Assembly (NCBI RefSeq): GCF_001429625.1
Contig: NZ_LMSU01000002.1
Coordinates: 372,001 to 436,000, forward strand
DNA from: Nocardioides sp. Soil805
GTDB lineage: Bacteria; Actinomycetota; Actinomycetes; Propionibacteriales; Nocardioidaceae
Length of the DNA stretch: 64,000 nucleotides
Direction: 5' to 3'
Shown: in pieces, positions 26,614 through 35,660 of the stretch
Position numbering within the stretch: position 1 is the stretch's first letter
Layout: every line of letters begins with the position of its first letter
Translations under genes and position numbers: made by a program
Notes under the pieces: model-generated
The model's database searches: none
The model's input: only the letters and a program-made list of their open reading frames with translations
What the model was told of the DNA's origin: nothing

Positions 26614-27528
26614 GTGACCGAGTACAGCCCGACCGACCTGGCCACCCAGCTGAAGGGCGGCCTGCTGTCGTTCCCGGTGACCCACTTCGCCGACGACCTG
26701 TCGTTCGACGAGGCCGGCTACCGCAAGCACCTGGCGTGGCTCGCGCAGTACCCCGTCGCCGGGCTCTTCGCCGCGGGCGGCACGGGGGAGGGCTTCTCGC
26801 TGACCCTGGAGGAGACCGACCGGGTGGTGCGCACCGCCGTCCAGGAGGTCGCGGGCGCCGTACCGGTCCTCGCCCCCGCCACCGGCAGCACCGTCAACGC
26901 GGTCGCCCAGGCGAAGTCGGCCGAGGCCGCCGGCGCGGACGGGATCCTGCTCATGCCGCCGTACCTCACCGAGGCCAGCCAGGCCGGCCTCGTCGAGCAC
27001 GTGACCCAGGTGTGCCGCGCCACCGGCCTCGGGGTCATCGTCTACAGCCGCGCCAACGCCGTGCTGCGCGACGAGGCCGTCGCGGTGCTCGCCGACCGCA
27101 ACCCGACGATGGTCGGCTTCAAGGACGGCGTCGGCTCCATCGAGCAGATGACCCGCACCTACGCCCGCGTGGGGGACCGCCTCATGTACGTCGGGGGGCT
27201 GCCCACCGCCGAGACCTTCGCGCTGCCGCTGCTCCAGCTCGGCGTGAGCACCTACTCCAGCGCGCTGTTCAACTTCGTCCCCCAGTGGGCCATCGAGTTC
27301 TACGACGCCGTCGTCGCCCAGGACCGGGACGAGGTCTACCGTCGGCTCAACGAGTTCGTGCTGCCCTACCTCGACATCCGCGACCGCACCCAGGGGTACG
27401 CCGTCTCGATCGTCAAGGGCGGCCTGGCCGCCGTCGGTCGTCCGGCGGGCCCGGTCCGTCCGCCGCTGACCGACCTGCGCGAGGACGAGGTCGCCGAGCT
27501 GCGCGAGCTGGTCGACCGCATCTCCTGA
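26614..27528 (+). CDS. kdgD: 5-dehydro-4-deoxyglucarate dehydratase (304 aa)
   Basis: DHDPS/NAL-family TIM barrel. LLSFPVTHF and [13 protein letters not shown] at the N-terminus and the Schiff-base Lys in [10 protein letters not shown] mark the KdgD subgroup. The enzyme converts 5-dehydro-4-deoxy-D-glucarate to 2,5-dioxopentanoate (2-oxoglutarate semialdehyde), water and CO2. Context confirms this: an aldehyde dehydrogenase and glucarate dehydratase follow in the same operon. The length is typical. RBS GAGAAGGAC precedes the start at 26614, which I read as GTG. Confidence 0.92.
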   Translation: MTEYSPTDLATQLKGGLLSFPVTHFADDLSFDEAGYRKHLAWLAQYPVAGLFAAGGTGEGFSLTLEETDRVVRTAVQEVAGAVPVLAPATGSTVNAVAQAKSAEAAGADGILLMPPYLTEASQAGLVEHVTQVCRATGLGVIVYSRANAVLRDEAVAVLADRNPTMVGFKDGVGSIEQMTRTYARVGDRLMYVGGLPTAETFALPLLQLGVSTYSSALFNFVPQWAIEFYDAVVAQDRDEVYRRLNEFVLPYLDIRDRTQGYAVSIVKGGLAAVGRPAGPVRPPLTDLREDEVAELRELVDRIS

Positions 27529-27585
27529 CCCCGCTCGGGACCGCACACCCGAGCAGCACGATCCACCCGCACGTGAGAGGAACGC

Positions 27586-29112
27586 ATGACCAGCACTGCT
27601 GAGCAGGCCCGCTCGATCATCGCCGGCACCGAGGCCGAGTCGGCCGACGTGGAGGCCGCCACCACGGCCGCTGCCGCGGCGTTCGCGTCGTACCGCGCCA
27701 CCAGTCCCGCCCAGCGCGCGGACTTCCTCGAGGCGGTCGCCGTCGAGATCGAGGCCGACAAGGACGCGATCATCGAGGCCGCGGTGGCGGAGAGCAGCCT
27801 GCCGCTGGCGCGCATCACCGGCGAGGTCGGCCGTACGACCGGCCAGCTGCGCATGTTCGCCGGCGTCGTGCGCCAGGGCGACCACCTCGGCGTCCGCATC
27901 GACCCCGCGCTGCCGGACCGCGCTCCGCTGCCGCGCGCCGACATCCGCCAGCGGATGGTCCCGCTCGGCCCGGTCGCCGTCTTCGGCGCCAGCAACTTCC
28001 CGCTCGCCTTCTCCACCGCGGGCGGCGACACCGCCTCGGCGCTGGCCGCCGGCTGCCCGGTCGTGGTGAAGGGCCACCCGGCCCACCCGCGCGCCGGTGT
28101 CCTCGTCGCCCGGGCGATCGGTCGGGCCGTCGCGTCCCAGGACCTCCACCCCGGCACGTTCTCGTTCCTGCTCGGCGGCGTCGGGCAGGACGGCATCGAG
28201 CTCGGCCAGGCCCTGGTGGCGGACCCGCGGATCGCCGCGGTCGGCTTCACCGGCTCCCGCGGCGGCGGCCTCGCCCTCGTCGAGGCGGCGAGCCGGCGCG
28301 CCGTACCCATCCCGGTCTACGCCGAGATGTCCTCGATCAACCCGGTCGTGGTGCTCCCCGGTGCCCTGGCCGAGGCCGACACGACGGCGTTCGCCCAGGC
28401 GTACGTCGGCTCGCTCACCCTCGGCGCCGGCCAGTTCTGCACCAACCCCGGACTGCTGTTCCTGCCCACCGGCGAGGCGGGTGACGCCTTCCTGGCGGCC
28501 ACCGCCGAGGCCGTCGCGCAGGCGACCGGCCAGCGGATGCTCACCCCCGGGATCGCCGAGGCCTACGCCTCCGGCACCGACCGGCTCACCGGCACCGACG
28601 GGGTCACCGTGGTCGCCACCGGCGCCGACGGCGGCGAGCACGCCCCGGCCCCGCTGGTCGCCGAGGCGCCGGTCGAGCTGCTGCTCCAGGCCGACAGCGC
28701 CGTCGCGCACGAGGTCTTCGGCGCCTCCGGCGTCGTGGTCCGGTACGACGACGTGGACGCCCTGCTGCCGCGGCTCGCCGCCCTCGAGGGCCAGCTCACC
28801 GCGACCGTCCACGCGACCGCCGCGGACCGCGCGGAGGCCGCCACGCTGCTGCCGACCCTCGAGCTCAAGGTCGGCCGCATCCTCTTCAACGGCTGGCCGA
28901 CCGGCGTCGAGGTGGGCCACGCGATGGTCCACGGCGGCCCGTTCCCGGCGACCTCCGACGGCCGCACCACCAGCGTCGGTAGCCTCGCCATCGAGCGCTT
29001 CCAGCGCCCGGTGGCCTACCAGGACGTGCCCGCCGACCTGCTGCCCGAGGCGCTGCGCGACGACAACCCGTGGGGACTGACCCGCCGCATCGACGGGACG
29101 CTCGAGGCATGA
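27586..29112 (+). CDS. 2,5-dioxopentanoate (ketoglutarate semialdehyde) dehydrogenase (508 aa)
   Basis: Aldehyde dehydrogenase superfamily member with the catalytic Cys in AGQFCTNPG and general-base Glu in [22 protein letters not shown] and the NADP-favouring [10 protein letters not shown] segment are as in ketoglutarate semialdehyde dehydrogenases. It should oxidise the KdgD product to 2-oxoglutarate with NAD(P)+. It lies 57 nt after kdgD with RBS GAGAGGAACGC, and its stop overlaps the glucarate dehydratase start (ATGA). Confidence 0.92.
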   Translation: MTSTAEQARSIIAGTEAESADVEAATTAAAAAFASYRATSPAQRADFLEAVAVEIEADKDAIIEAAVAESSLPLARITGEVGRTTGQLRMFAGVVRQGDHLGVRIDPALPDRAPLPRADIRQRMVPLGPVAVFGASNFPLAFSTAGGDTASALAAGCPVVVKGHPAHPRAGVLVARAIGRAVASQDLHPGTFSFLLGGVGQDGIELGQALVADPRIAAVGFTGSRGGGLALVEAASRRAVPIPVYAEMSSINPVVVLPGALAEADTTAFAQAYVGSLTLGAGQFCTNPGLLFLPTGEAGDAFLAATAEAVAQATGQRMLTPGIAEAYASGTDRLTGTDGVTVVATGADGGEHAPAPLVAEAPVELLLQADSAVAHEVFGASGVVVRYDDVDALLPRLAALEGQLTATVHATAADRAEAATLLPTLELKVGRILFNGWPTGVEVGHAMVHGGPFPATSDGRTTSVGSLAIERFQRPVAYQDVPADLLPEALRDDNPWGLTRRIDGTLEA

Positions 29113-30431
29113 GCGCCACCATCGCGCGGGTCGAGGTCGTCCCGGTCGCCGGGCACGACTCGATGCTGCTCAACCTCAGCGGCGCGCACGGCCCGTTCTT
29201 CACCCGCAACATCGCGATCGTCACCGACTCCGAGGGTCGTGAGGGCCTCGGAGAGGTGCCCGGTGGGGAGGCGATCCGCAGCACCATCGCGGATGCGGCC
29301 GAGCTGCTCGTCGGCCAGCCCGTGGCGCGCTTCCGGACCCTGCTGCGCCAGGTCGCGACGCGCTTCGCCGACCGCGACGCCGGTGGCCGCGGCCTGCAGA
29401 CCTTCGACCTGCGCACCACGATCCATGCGGTCACCGCTCTGGAGTCGGCGCTGCTCGACCTCTCCGGCCAGGAGCTCGGCGTGCCCGTGGCCGAGCTGCT
29501 CGGCGACGGCCAGCAGCGCACCCGGGTGCCGATGCTCGGCTACCTCTTCTACGTCGGCGACACCGACCGCACCGACCTGCCCTACCTCCGCGAGCCGGAC
29601 GGCGCGGACGCGTGGGAGCGGGTGCGCCGCGAGGAGGCGATGACGCCCGAGGGCGTCGTACGTCTGGCGGAGGCGGCGCAGGAGCGCTACGGCTTCAGCG
29701 ACTTCAAGCTCAAGGGCGGCGTGCTCGCCGGCGAGGAGGAGGTCGCCGCCGTCACCGCGCTGCACGAGCGCTTCCCCGACGCGCGGATCACCCTCGACCC
29801 CAACGGAGGCTGGCTGCTCGAGGAGGCCGTCCGGCTGCTGCAGGGCACCGACGACGTCCTGGCGTACGCCGAGGACCCGTGCGGCGCCGAGGGTGGCTTC
29901 TCCGGGCGCGAGGTGATGGCCGAGTTCAAGCGGCGTACCGGCCTGCGCACCGCGACCAACATGGTCGCCACGGACTGGCGGCAGATGGCCGACGCGGTCC
30001 GCACCAACGCCGTCGACATCCCGCTCGCCGACCCGCACTTCTGGACGATGGCCGGCTCCGTCCGGGTTGCCCAGCTCTGCCACGACTTCGGCCTGACCTG
30101 GGGATCGCACTCCAACAACCACTTCGACGTCTCGCTGGCGATGTTCACCCAGGTCGGTGCCGCGGCGCCGGGGGAGATCACCGCGCTGGACACCCACTGG
30201 ATCTGGCAGGACGGCCAGGGCCTGACGCGGTCGCCTCTGGAGATCGTCGACGGGCACATCGCGGTCCCGGAGACGCCCGGGCTCGGCGTGGAACTGGACC
30301 GCGACCGCCTCGCCGAGGCGCACGCGCTGTACCTCGAGCACGGCCTGGGGGCGCGCGACGACGCGACGGCGATGCAGTACCTCGTCCCGGACTGGACCTT
30401 CGACCCGAAGCGTCCCTGCCTCGTGCGCTGA
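29109..30431 (+). CDS. gudD: Glucarate dehydratase (440 aa)
   Basis: Enolase-superfamily enzyme that dehydrates D-glucarate (and L-idarate) to 5-dehydro-4-deoxyglucarate, the first step of the pathway. Visible catalytic groups are the K-x-K pair in DFKLKGGV, metal ligands in [17 protein letters not shown] and ATNMVATDW, and the His of [11 protein letters not shown]. The start at 29109 overlaps the dehydrogenase stop by 4 nt. Gene order is last enzyme first. No glucarate transporter or dedicated regulator is adjacent. Confidence 0.94.
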   Translation: MSATIARVEVVPVAGHDSMLLNLSGAHGPFFTRNIAIVTDSEGREGLGEVPGGEAIRSTIADAAELLVGQPVARFRTLLRQVATRFADRDAGGRGLQTFDLRTTIHAVTALESALLDLSGQELGVPVAELLGDGQQRTRVPMLGYLFYVGDTDRTDLPYLREPDGADAWERVRREEAMTPEGVVRLAEAAQERYGFSDFKLKGGVLAGEEEVAAVTALHERFPDARITLDPNGGWLLEEAVRLLQGTDDVLAYAEDPCGAEGGFSGREVMAEFKRRTGLRTATNMVATDWRQMADAVRTNAVDIPLADPHFWTMAGSVRVAQLCHDFGLTWGSHSNNHFDVSLAMFTQVGAAAPGEITALDTHWIWQDGQGLTRSPLEIVDGHIAVPETPGLGVELDRDRLAEAHALYLEHGLGARDDATAMQYLVPDWTFDPKRPCLVR

Positions 30432-30520
30432 GTCGTGCCGGGTCCCGGGTTGGTCGTTGCCGCGGTGCCGGCGGGGTCCCGGTCGGGTGCCGCTCACCAT
30501 GCCTTTGGTGGAATGACCAC

Positions 30521-31588
30521 GTGAGCACCCAGCCGAGACCGCGCCAGACCACCTTCGCCGGCGGGATGATCGTGCTCGGCTCCCTGTTCCTGCTCGTGAC
30601 CGTGTGGGACTCGATGACGGGCCTGCGGGGGATCGAGTCGCGCGACGCGATCGAGGACTTCCTGTCCGACCCGCCCGGCAACGGCCTCGGCCTCACGGTC
30701 GAGGGGACGCTGCAGATCCTGCGGGGCGTCGCCACCGTCACCGGCGTGTGCGCCGCCGTCGCCGCGGTGCTGGGCGTCTACGCCCTGCGTGGCCAGCGCG
30801 CCGCCCGCGTCGGCCTGACGGTGCTCGCCGTACCCATCTTCGTCACCGGCATCGTGGCCGGCGGCTTCATGTCGTCGATCGTCGCGGTGGCCATCGGGCT
30901 GCTGTGGCTCTCGCCGTCGCGCGAGTGGTTCCGGGGCGAGCCCGTCCCGGACCGTACGCCGCCCGCGGACGCGCCGAACGCCCCCAAGGCCGCCGTCTGG
31001 CCGCCGCCCCTCCCGGACGCCCGGGCCGCCGACCAGCCGCCCACCCCGCCCTCTGCTGCCGCCCCGCCCTCTCCTGCCTCGCCGGCCAGCCCGGCCGAGC
31101 CGCCCGTCCAGCACGGCACCTGGCCGGCGCTGCCGCCGGTGCCCGCTCCCACCCGTCGTCCCGAGGGCGTGCTCGTGGCCTTCGTGGTCACGGTCGTCTC
31201 GGCGGGTCTGGTCCTGCTGCTGACCGCGATCAGCGTGGCGGTCATGGCGTTCTCGCCGGACGCGCTGATGGACGAGGTGCTGCGCCAGCAGCCCGAGCTC
31301 GCCGAGCAGGGAGTCACGCAGGAGCTGCTGCAGACCACCACCTTCGTCATGGGCGGCATCGTCATCGCGTGGGCCGCGGCCGCGGTGGTGCTGGCCTTCC
31401 TCACCCTCGCCCGTCGCCGGGCCGCCGCGCAGGCCCTCACCGTCTCGGCCACCTTCAGCGCGATCCTGTGCGTCGTCGGTACCTTCGCCTCCCTCGTCCT
31501 CGCCCTGCCCGCCTTCGCCTCGATCATCACCGTCGCCGTCCTGCGCCGGCCCGAGGTGCGTGTGTGGCTCGCGGGGGACCGCCCCTGA
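30521..31588 (+). CDS. Membrane protein with Pro/Ala-rich linker (355 aa)
   Basis: Hypothetical protein. The N-terminal half has three hydrophobic segments (about 15-33, 66-88 and 96-128). A strongly Pro/Ala-rich linker (about 145-210, with PPTPPSAAAPPSPASPASPAEPP-type composition) follows. The C-terminal half has three further spans (about 225-247, 270-300 and 312-335). It could be a duplicated small-TM-protein architecture joined by the linker. There is no known domain. The GTG at 30521 is the likely start. The 32-bp tandem repeat array begins at the base after its stop codon. Confidence 0.72.
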   Translation: MSTQPRPRQTTFAGGMIVLGSLFLLVTVWDSMTGLRGIESRDAIEDFLSDPPGNGLGLTVEGTLQILRGVATVTGVCAAVAAVLGVYALRGQRAARVGLTVLAVPIFVTGIVAGGFMSSIVAVAIGLLWLSPSREWFRGEPVPDRTPPADAPNAPKAAVWPPPLPDARAADQPPTPPSAAAPPSPASPASPAEPPVQHGTWPALPPVPAPTRRPEGVLVAFVVTVVSAGLVLLLTAISVAVMAFSPDALMDEVLRQQPELAEQGVTQELLQTTTFVMGGIVIAWAAAAVVLAFLTLARRRAAAQALTVSATFSAILCVVGTFASLVLALPAFASIITVAVLRRPEVRVWLAGDRP

Positions 31589-31811
31589 CGCCGAGAGGGC
31601 GCTTCCTGACGCGTCAGGTCCGCCGAGAGGGCACTTCCTGGCACCTGGGGTACGCCGACCGGGCGATTCCTGACACCTGGGGTACGCCGACCGGGCGATC
31701 CTGGCACCTGGGGTACGCCGACCGGGCGATTCCTGGCACCTGGGGTACGCCGAGAGGGCACTTCCTGACCGCTGAGGCACGCCGACCGGGCGATTCCTGG
31801 CCGCACGGGCG
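31589..31811. repeat. Array of seven 32-bp tandem repeats
   Basis: Seven head-to-tail units run from the stop codon of the membrane protein gene: 31589-31620, 31621-31652, 31653-31684, 31685-31715 (one base short), 31716-31747, 31748-31779 and 31780-31811. Each begins CGCCGA and has the core TTCCTG near its middle. Two variants alternate: CGAGAGGGC(G/A)CTTCCTG (units 1, 2 and 6) and CGACCGGGCGATTCCTG (units 3, 5 and 7; unit 4 lacks one T). The second half is ACCTGGGGTA in units 2-5. A 32-bp period shifts frame each copy, so it is not coding. Confidence 0.88.
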
Positions 31812-31818
31812 CGACGAT

Positions 31819-31867
31819 TGTGCGTGGAAGCACCGTCCGGGACTGGTCAGGGGTGCATCCACGCACA
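31819..31867. terminator. Long inverted repeat, likely bidirectional terminator
   Basis: 16-nt arms (31819-31834 and 31852-31867, GTGCGTGGAAGCACC against GGTGCATCCACGCAC) pair with one mismatch around a 17-nt loop. The element lies between the convergent membrane-protein and Nudix genes, just past the repeat array. It has no T-run. Confidence 0.6.
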
Positions 31868-31889
31868 CTGACGACAGCCGCCCTGCTCC

Positions 31890-32369
31890 TCAGAGCGCGG
31901 CGATGTCGCGCGGGCGGTGTGGCACACCCTCGGCGAGCACCGTGGGGACCTGCGTCCCCAGGTCCCGCGGGCTGAAGGTCACGATCCCGGCGGCGACCTC
32001 GTCGGGCGAGAACCACCGGACCCCGTGGACGTTCTCGGCCACCAGGTCCACCCGGGGCCGCGGCTCGAAACGGCTGGCACGCACCAGGTAGGTCACGTCG
32101 GTCTGGCCGTCGAAGTGCGGCATCGGGAAGATCCGGGTGAGCCGCCACACCGGGCCGAGGATGACGGGATCCTCCAGGCCGAGCTCCTCGGCGAGCTCGC
32201 GCCGCAGCGCGTCCACCGGCGTCTCGCCCGGATCGATGCCGCCTCCGGGACAGGCCCAGAACCCGCCGGCGACGTCGAGCCCCTCCCAGTCGAAGTGCAC
32301 GAGCAGCACGTGGTCGTCCTCGTCGAGCACGAGGGCGCGGACGGCCTGTCGGAGGCGGGGCGAGGACAC
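31890..32369 (-). CDS. NUDIX hydrolase (159 aa)
   Basis: Complete Nudix box: GGIDPGETPVDALRRELAEELG matches GX5EX7REUXEEXGU, with the catalytic Mg-binding Glu residues in RELAEE. Nudix enzymes hydrolyse nucleoside diphosphates linked to another moiety; the substrate is not predictable here. The GTG start at 32369 lies 2 nt after the stop of the upstream aminotransferase gene, so they are probably co-transcribed. The C-terminal WFSPDEV segment is typical of the fold. Confidence 0.87.
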   Translation of the reverse strand: MSSPRLRQAVRALVLDEDDHVLLVHFDWEGLDVAGGFWACPGGGIDPGETPVDALRRELAEELGLEDPVILGPVWRLTRIFPMPHFDGQTDVTYLVRASRFEPRPRVDLVAENVHGVRWFSPDEVAAGIVTFSPRDLGTQVPTVLAEGVPHRPRDIAAL

Positions 32370-32371
32370 GC

Positions 32372-33550
32372 TCAACGCCGGTGCAGGTCGGCGGCCGCGA
32401 GGCGCCGTACGCCCTCGCTGATCACGTCGGCCTCCTTGCAGAAGGCCCATCGCACCAGGTGCCGGCCCTCGTCGTGGTCGTCGTAGAACGCGATGCTGGG
32501 GATCGCGACGACACCCGCGACCTCGGGCAGGGCGAGGCAGAACTCCCGCCCGTCCGCCCATCCGAGGTGGCGGATGTCGGTGGTCGCGAAGTAGGTGCCC
32601 TCGGGCACGCGCGCGGTGAGTCCGGCGTCGGCGAGACCGGCCACGAGCAGGTCGCGACGCCGCTGCAACGAGGAAGCCAGCGCGGCCGGGAAGTCCGGCT
32701 CGTGGTCCAGCGCGTGCGCCACCGCCGGCTGCAGCGGCGAGCCTGAGGTGAAGGTCAGCCACTGCTTGGCGGCAAGGACGGCGCCGACGAGCTCGCGCGG
32801 ACCCGTCGCCCACCCCACCTTCCAGCCGGTGAACGACCAGCTCTTGCCAGCGCTGGACAGCGTCAGGGTCCGCTCCCGCATGCCGGGCAGCGTCGACAGT
32901 GGCACGTGCCCCTCGGGCGACAGCGCGTCGTCGAAGACCAGGTGCTCGTAGACCTCGTCGGTGACCACGACCAGGTCGTGCTCGATCGCCACGTCCGCGA
33001 CCGCCTGCAGCTCCTCGCGGGTGAGCACGGTGCCGGTGGGGTTGTGCGGGGTGTTGAGCAGGATCAGCCGGGTACGCCGCGTGATCGCGGCCCGCAGTGC
33101 GTCCGGGTCGAGGCGGTGGTCGGGCGCTCGCAGGGTGACCGGGCGACGTACGCCACCGGCGAACTCGATCATCGCCACGTAGGAGTCGTAGTACGGCTCC
33201 AGCACCACCACCTCGTCGCCCGGGTCGACCAGCCCGAGCAGGGCGGCGGCGATGCCCTCGGTGCACCCGGTGGTCACCACGACCTCGCTGTCCGGATCGA
33301 GCTCGATCCCGTAGTGGCGCTGCTGGTGGCGCGCGATCGCCTGTCGCAGCGCGGGCACGCCGATGCCGGGGGCGTACTGGTTGGCGCCGTGCTCGAGCGC
33401 CCGCACCGCCTCCGCGATCACCGACGGCGGGCCGTCCACGTCGGGGAAGCCCTGTCCGAGGTTGACCGCTCCCGTGCGGACCGCGAGCGCGGACATCTGC
33501 GAGAAGATCGTCGGCGGGACCGAGCGGACGCGTGCAGACGTTGTGCGCAT
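32372..33550 (-). CDS. Class I/II pyridoxal-phosphate aminotransferase (392 aa)
   Basis: Fold-type I aminotransferase of the AspC/methionine-aminotransferase/kynurenine-aminotransferase group: NLGQGFPDVDGP, NQYAPGIGVPALR, NTPHNPTGTVL (PLP Asn), VVTDEVYEHLVFDD (PLP Asp/Tyr) and SSAGKSWSFTGWKVGW with the Schiff-base Lys. Many actinobacterial relatives are annotated as methionine or succinyldiaminopimelate aminotransferases; the keto acid partner is not clear. I use the ATG at 33550; a GTG at 33574 would add 8 residues. It is divergent from the sortase gene. Confidence 0.88.
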   Translation of the reverse strand: MRTTSARVRSVPPTIFSQMSALAVRTGAVNLGQGFPDVDGPPSVIAEAVRALEHGANQYAPGIGVPALRQAIARHQQRHYGIELDPDSEVVVTTGCTEGIAAALLGLVDPGDEVVVLEPYYDSYVAMIEFAGGVRRPVTLRAPDHRLDPDALRAAITRRTRLILLNTPHNPTGTVLTREELQAVADVAIEHDLVVVTDEVYEHLVFDDALSPEGHVPLSTLPGMRERTLTLSSAGKSWSFTGWKVGWATGPRELVGAVLAAKQWLTFTSGSPLQPAVAHALDHEPDFPAALASSLQRRRDLLVAGLADAGLTARVPEGTYFATTDIRHLGWADGREFCLALPEVAGVVAIPSIAFYDDHDEGRHLVRWAFCKEADVISEGVRRLAAADLHRR

Positions 33551-33582
33551 GCTGGCGAGGGTAATCGTGGACACTCGGCGAC

Positions 33583-34296
33583 ATGTCGTCCCGCTCCTCG
33601 CGCAGCTCCACCTGGATGACCCGGGTAGGCGTGCTGCTCGTGGTGGCCGGGCTGGTCCTCGCCGGGTACGTCGCGTGGCAGCTGTACGGCACGAACGCGA
33701 CCTCGCAGCGGACCCACCGCAGCCTCGTCGACGAGGTCGAGCGGAAGTGGGAGCAGCAGAACTCCTACCGGGCGGGGCAGGACGGACCTCGGGGCGGGGT
33801 GCCGACGGACCACGGTGACGTGACCGCCGTCGTGCGGATCCCGGCCTTCGGCGACGACTACGCCGTGCCGGTCCTGGAGGGGTCCTCCGACGAGGTGCTG
33901 GCCTCCGGCTTCGGGCACCTCGACGGCACCGCCGGTGCGGGGGAGAGGGGCAACTACGCCCTCGCGGCCCACCGCGTCACCCACGGCGAGCCGCTGCGGG
34001 ACCTGCCGTCGCTGGAGCCCGGCGACGAGGTGGTCGTCGAGACCGCGCGCTGGACCTACACCTACGTCCTCGACACCCCGGGCGATGGCCTCACGGTGCC
34101 GTTCACGGGCACCTGGGTACTGGCCGACCTGCCCCGCAACCCCGACGCGGGCGGCGTACAGCCTCCGGGCCGCGAGCCCGCGCAGCGGCTCATCACGTTG
34201 ACCACCTGCTCCGAGCTCTTCCACACCGACGACCGGCTGGTCGCCTTCGGGCATCTCGTCTCCAAGGACGAGCGGAACCGCGATCGACCCTTCTGA
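33583..34296 (+). CDS. Class E sortase (237 aa)
   Basis: Membrane-anchored transpeptidase. A single N-terminal span (about residues 13-34) is followed by an extracellular sortase barrel with the catalytic His in ALAAHRVTH, Cys in ITLTTCSELF and Arg in TDDRLVAFG. The arrangement with TLTTC and a long beta6/7 loop (NPDAGGVQPPGREPAQ) matches class E sortases of high-GC actinobacteria, which prefer LAXTG-type sorting signals. No candidate sorting-signal substrate is encoded in this window. It is followed 14 nt later by pyrE. Confidence 0.88.
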   Translation: MSSRSSRSSTWMTRVGVLLVVAGLVLAGYVAWQLYGTNATSQRTHRSLVDEVERKWEQQNSYRAGQDGPRGGVPTDHGDVTAVVRIPAFGDDYAVPVLEGSSDEVLASGFGHLDGTAGAGERGNYALAAHRVTHGEPLRDLPSLEPGDEVVVETARWTYTYVLDTPGDGLTVPFTGTWVLADLPRNPDAGGVQPPGREPAQRLITLTTCSELFHTDDRLVAFGHLVSKDERNRDRPF

Positions 34297-34310
34297 GTAG
34301 TCTCGTCGCC

Positions 34311-34853
34311 GTGGCCGACCAGATCCCTGCCGACGAGACCCTTGCCCGCGACATCGATGCGACCTGCCGCCTGACCGGGGAGTTCACCCTCCGCTCCGGA
34401 CAGGTCGCCGACACCTACTTCGACAAGTACCTCTTCGAGGCGCAGCCGGCGCTGCTCGACCGCGTCGCCGCGCAGATGCTCGACCTGCTGCCCGCCGACA
34501 CCGAGCTCCTCGGCGGCCTCGAGCTCGGCGGCATCCCGATCGCCACGATGGTCTCGGCGAAGACCGGCCTGCCCGCGCTCTTCGTGCGCAAGAAGGCCAA
34601 GGAGTACGGCACCTGCAAGCTGGCCGAGGGGCCGGACGTCGCCGGTCGCCGGGTGACGATCGTCGAGGACGTCATCACCACCGGCGGCGCGGTGCGCGAC
34701 GCCACGCGGGCGCTGCGGGAGGCCGGCGCGACCGTCGAGGTCGTCGTCTGCGCGATCGACCGCTCGCCCGAGGGCGAGAACCCGCTCGCCGACGTCGGGC
34801 TCGAGGTCCGATCCGTGCTCACCCGCGCCCAGCTGGACGCCGCCCAGGGCTGA
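34311..34853 (+). CDS. pyrE: Orotate phosphoribosyltransferase (180 aa)
   Basis: Type I phosphoribosyltransferase that joins orotate to PRPP to make OMP in pyrimidine synthesis. The PRPP loop VTIVEDVITTGGAV is intact; LTGEFTLRSGQVADTYFDKY is the PyrE N-terminal substrate region; FVRKKAKEYGT carries the catalytic Lys pair. The length is at the short end of the family, as in other actinobacteria. Starts with GTG. The 14-nt gap to the sortase gene allows co-transcription. Confidence 0.93.
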   Translation: MADQIPADETLARDIDATCRLTGEFTLRSGQVADTYFDKYLFEAQPALLDRVAAQMLDLLPADTELLGGLELGGIPIATMVSAKTGLPALFVRKKAKEYGTCKLAEGPDVAGRRVTIVEDVITTGGAVRDATRALREAGATVEVVVCAIDRSPEGENPLADVGLEVRSVLTRAQLDAAQG

Positions 34854-34883
34854 CGCCCGGGCGGAGCCAGGACGCGGACGGCC

Positions 34884-35624
34884 TCAGCGCGGCCCGACGT
34901 CGCGACCGGAGATGTCGCGGTCCGGGCGACCGTCGTGGTCGTTGTCGTCCGCCTCGGGGGACGAGGTGCGCCGGTGGCGCCACCACTCCCAGGCGATGGG
35001 CACCACGGAGAAGGCGAGGATGACGATGATCGCCTTGTCGATGTTCTCGCCCAGCGACGGGAACGCCGCGCCGAGGAAGAAGCCGAGCAGGCTGATCGAG
35101 ACCACCCAGCCGGCGGCCCCGACCAGGCTCCAGGTGAAGAACCGGCGCCGGTCCATGTGCGTCACGCCGGCGACCACGGTGATGTAGGTGCGCACGAACG
35201 GCACGAAGCGGCCGATGACCAGCGCCTTGTTGCCGTGCTTGTCGAAGAACGCGGTCGTCTGGTCGAAGTACTTGCGCTTGAGGATCCGGCCGTCGCGCTC
35301 GTAGAGCGGCGGCCCGATCGCGCGGCCGATCTCGTAGCCCGCGACGTTGCCCGCGACGGCGGCGGCGATGAACAGCACCATGGCGATCATCAGCTCGACC
35401 CCGGGCGGGCCCGGGAAGACGTCGATCTGCTCCGTCGCGAGGAAGAGCCCCATCGCGAACAGCAACGTGTCGCCCGGCAGGAACGGGAAGAAGAGCCCGC
35501 ACTCGATGAAGATGATCCCCAGGCTGAGCCAGAACAGGGCCTCGCCGAAGTGCTCGAGGAGCCACCCGGGATCCATCCAGTCCATCCCGAGCAGGAGGGG
35601 CTGGACGTCGAGCAGCAGGGTCAC
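34884..35624 (-). CDS. DedA family membrane protein (246 aa)
   Basis: VTT/SNARE-associated (DedA) family. IIFIECGLFFPFLPGDTLLFAMG contains the family's early conserved Glu-Cys-Gly and F-PGD motif, and VIGRFVPFVRTYITVVAGVTHM contains the G-x-R-F-P-x-R motif. About five hydrophobic segments. DedA proteins influence lipid scrambling, membrane potential and envelope stress. The C-terminal tail (about 30 residues) is charged and cytoplasmic. It is convergent with pyrE. Confidence 0.92.
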   Translation of the reverse strand: MTLLLDVQPLLLGMDWMDPGWLLEHFGEALFWLSLGIIFIECGLFFPFLPGDTLLFAMGLFLATEQIDVFPGPPGVELMIAMVLFIAAAVAGNVAGYEIGRAIGPPLYERDGRILKRKYFDQTTAFFDKHGNKALVIGRFVPFVRTYITVVAGVTHMDRRRFFTWSLVGAAGWVVSISLLGFFLGAAFPSLGENIDKAIIVILAFSVVPIAWEWWRHRRTSSPEADDNDHDGRPDRDISGRDVGPR

Positions 35625-35660
35625 CGGCTCACCCTAACTTCCGCCGCCTAGGGTGCCCCC

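Noticed and set aside
26440..28932. An 830-codon minus-strand frame opposite the glucarate operon
   Set aside because: Same antisense pattern; opposite strand carries three recognised enzymes with catalytic residues.
31589..31811. CRISPR array
   Set aside because: Repeats are directly abutting with no spacers, units vary, and no cas gene is present.
33583..34296. Sortase substrate locus
   Set aside because: No LPXTG/LAXTG-type sorting signal with a C-terminal membrane anchor was found among neighbouring proteins.
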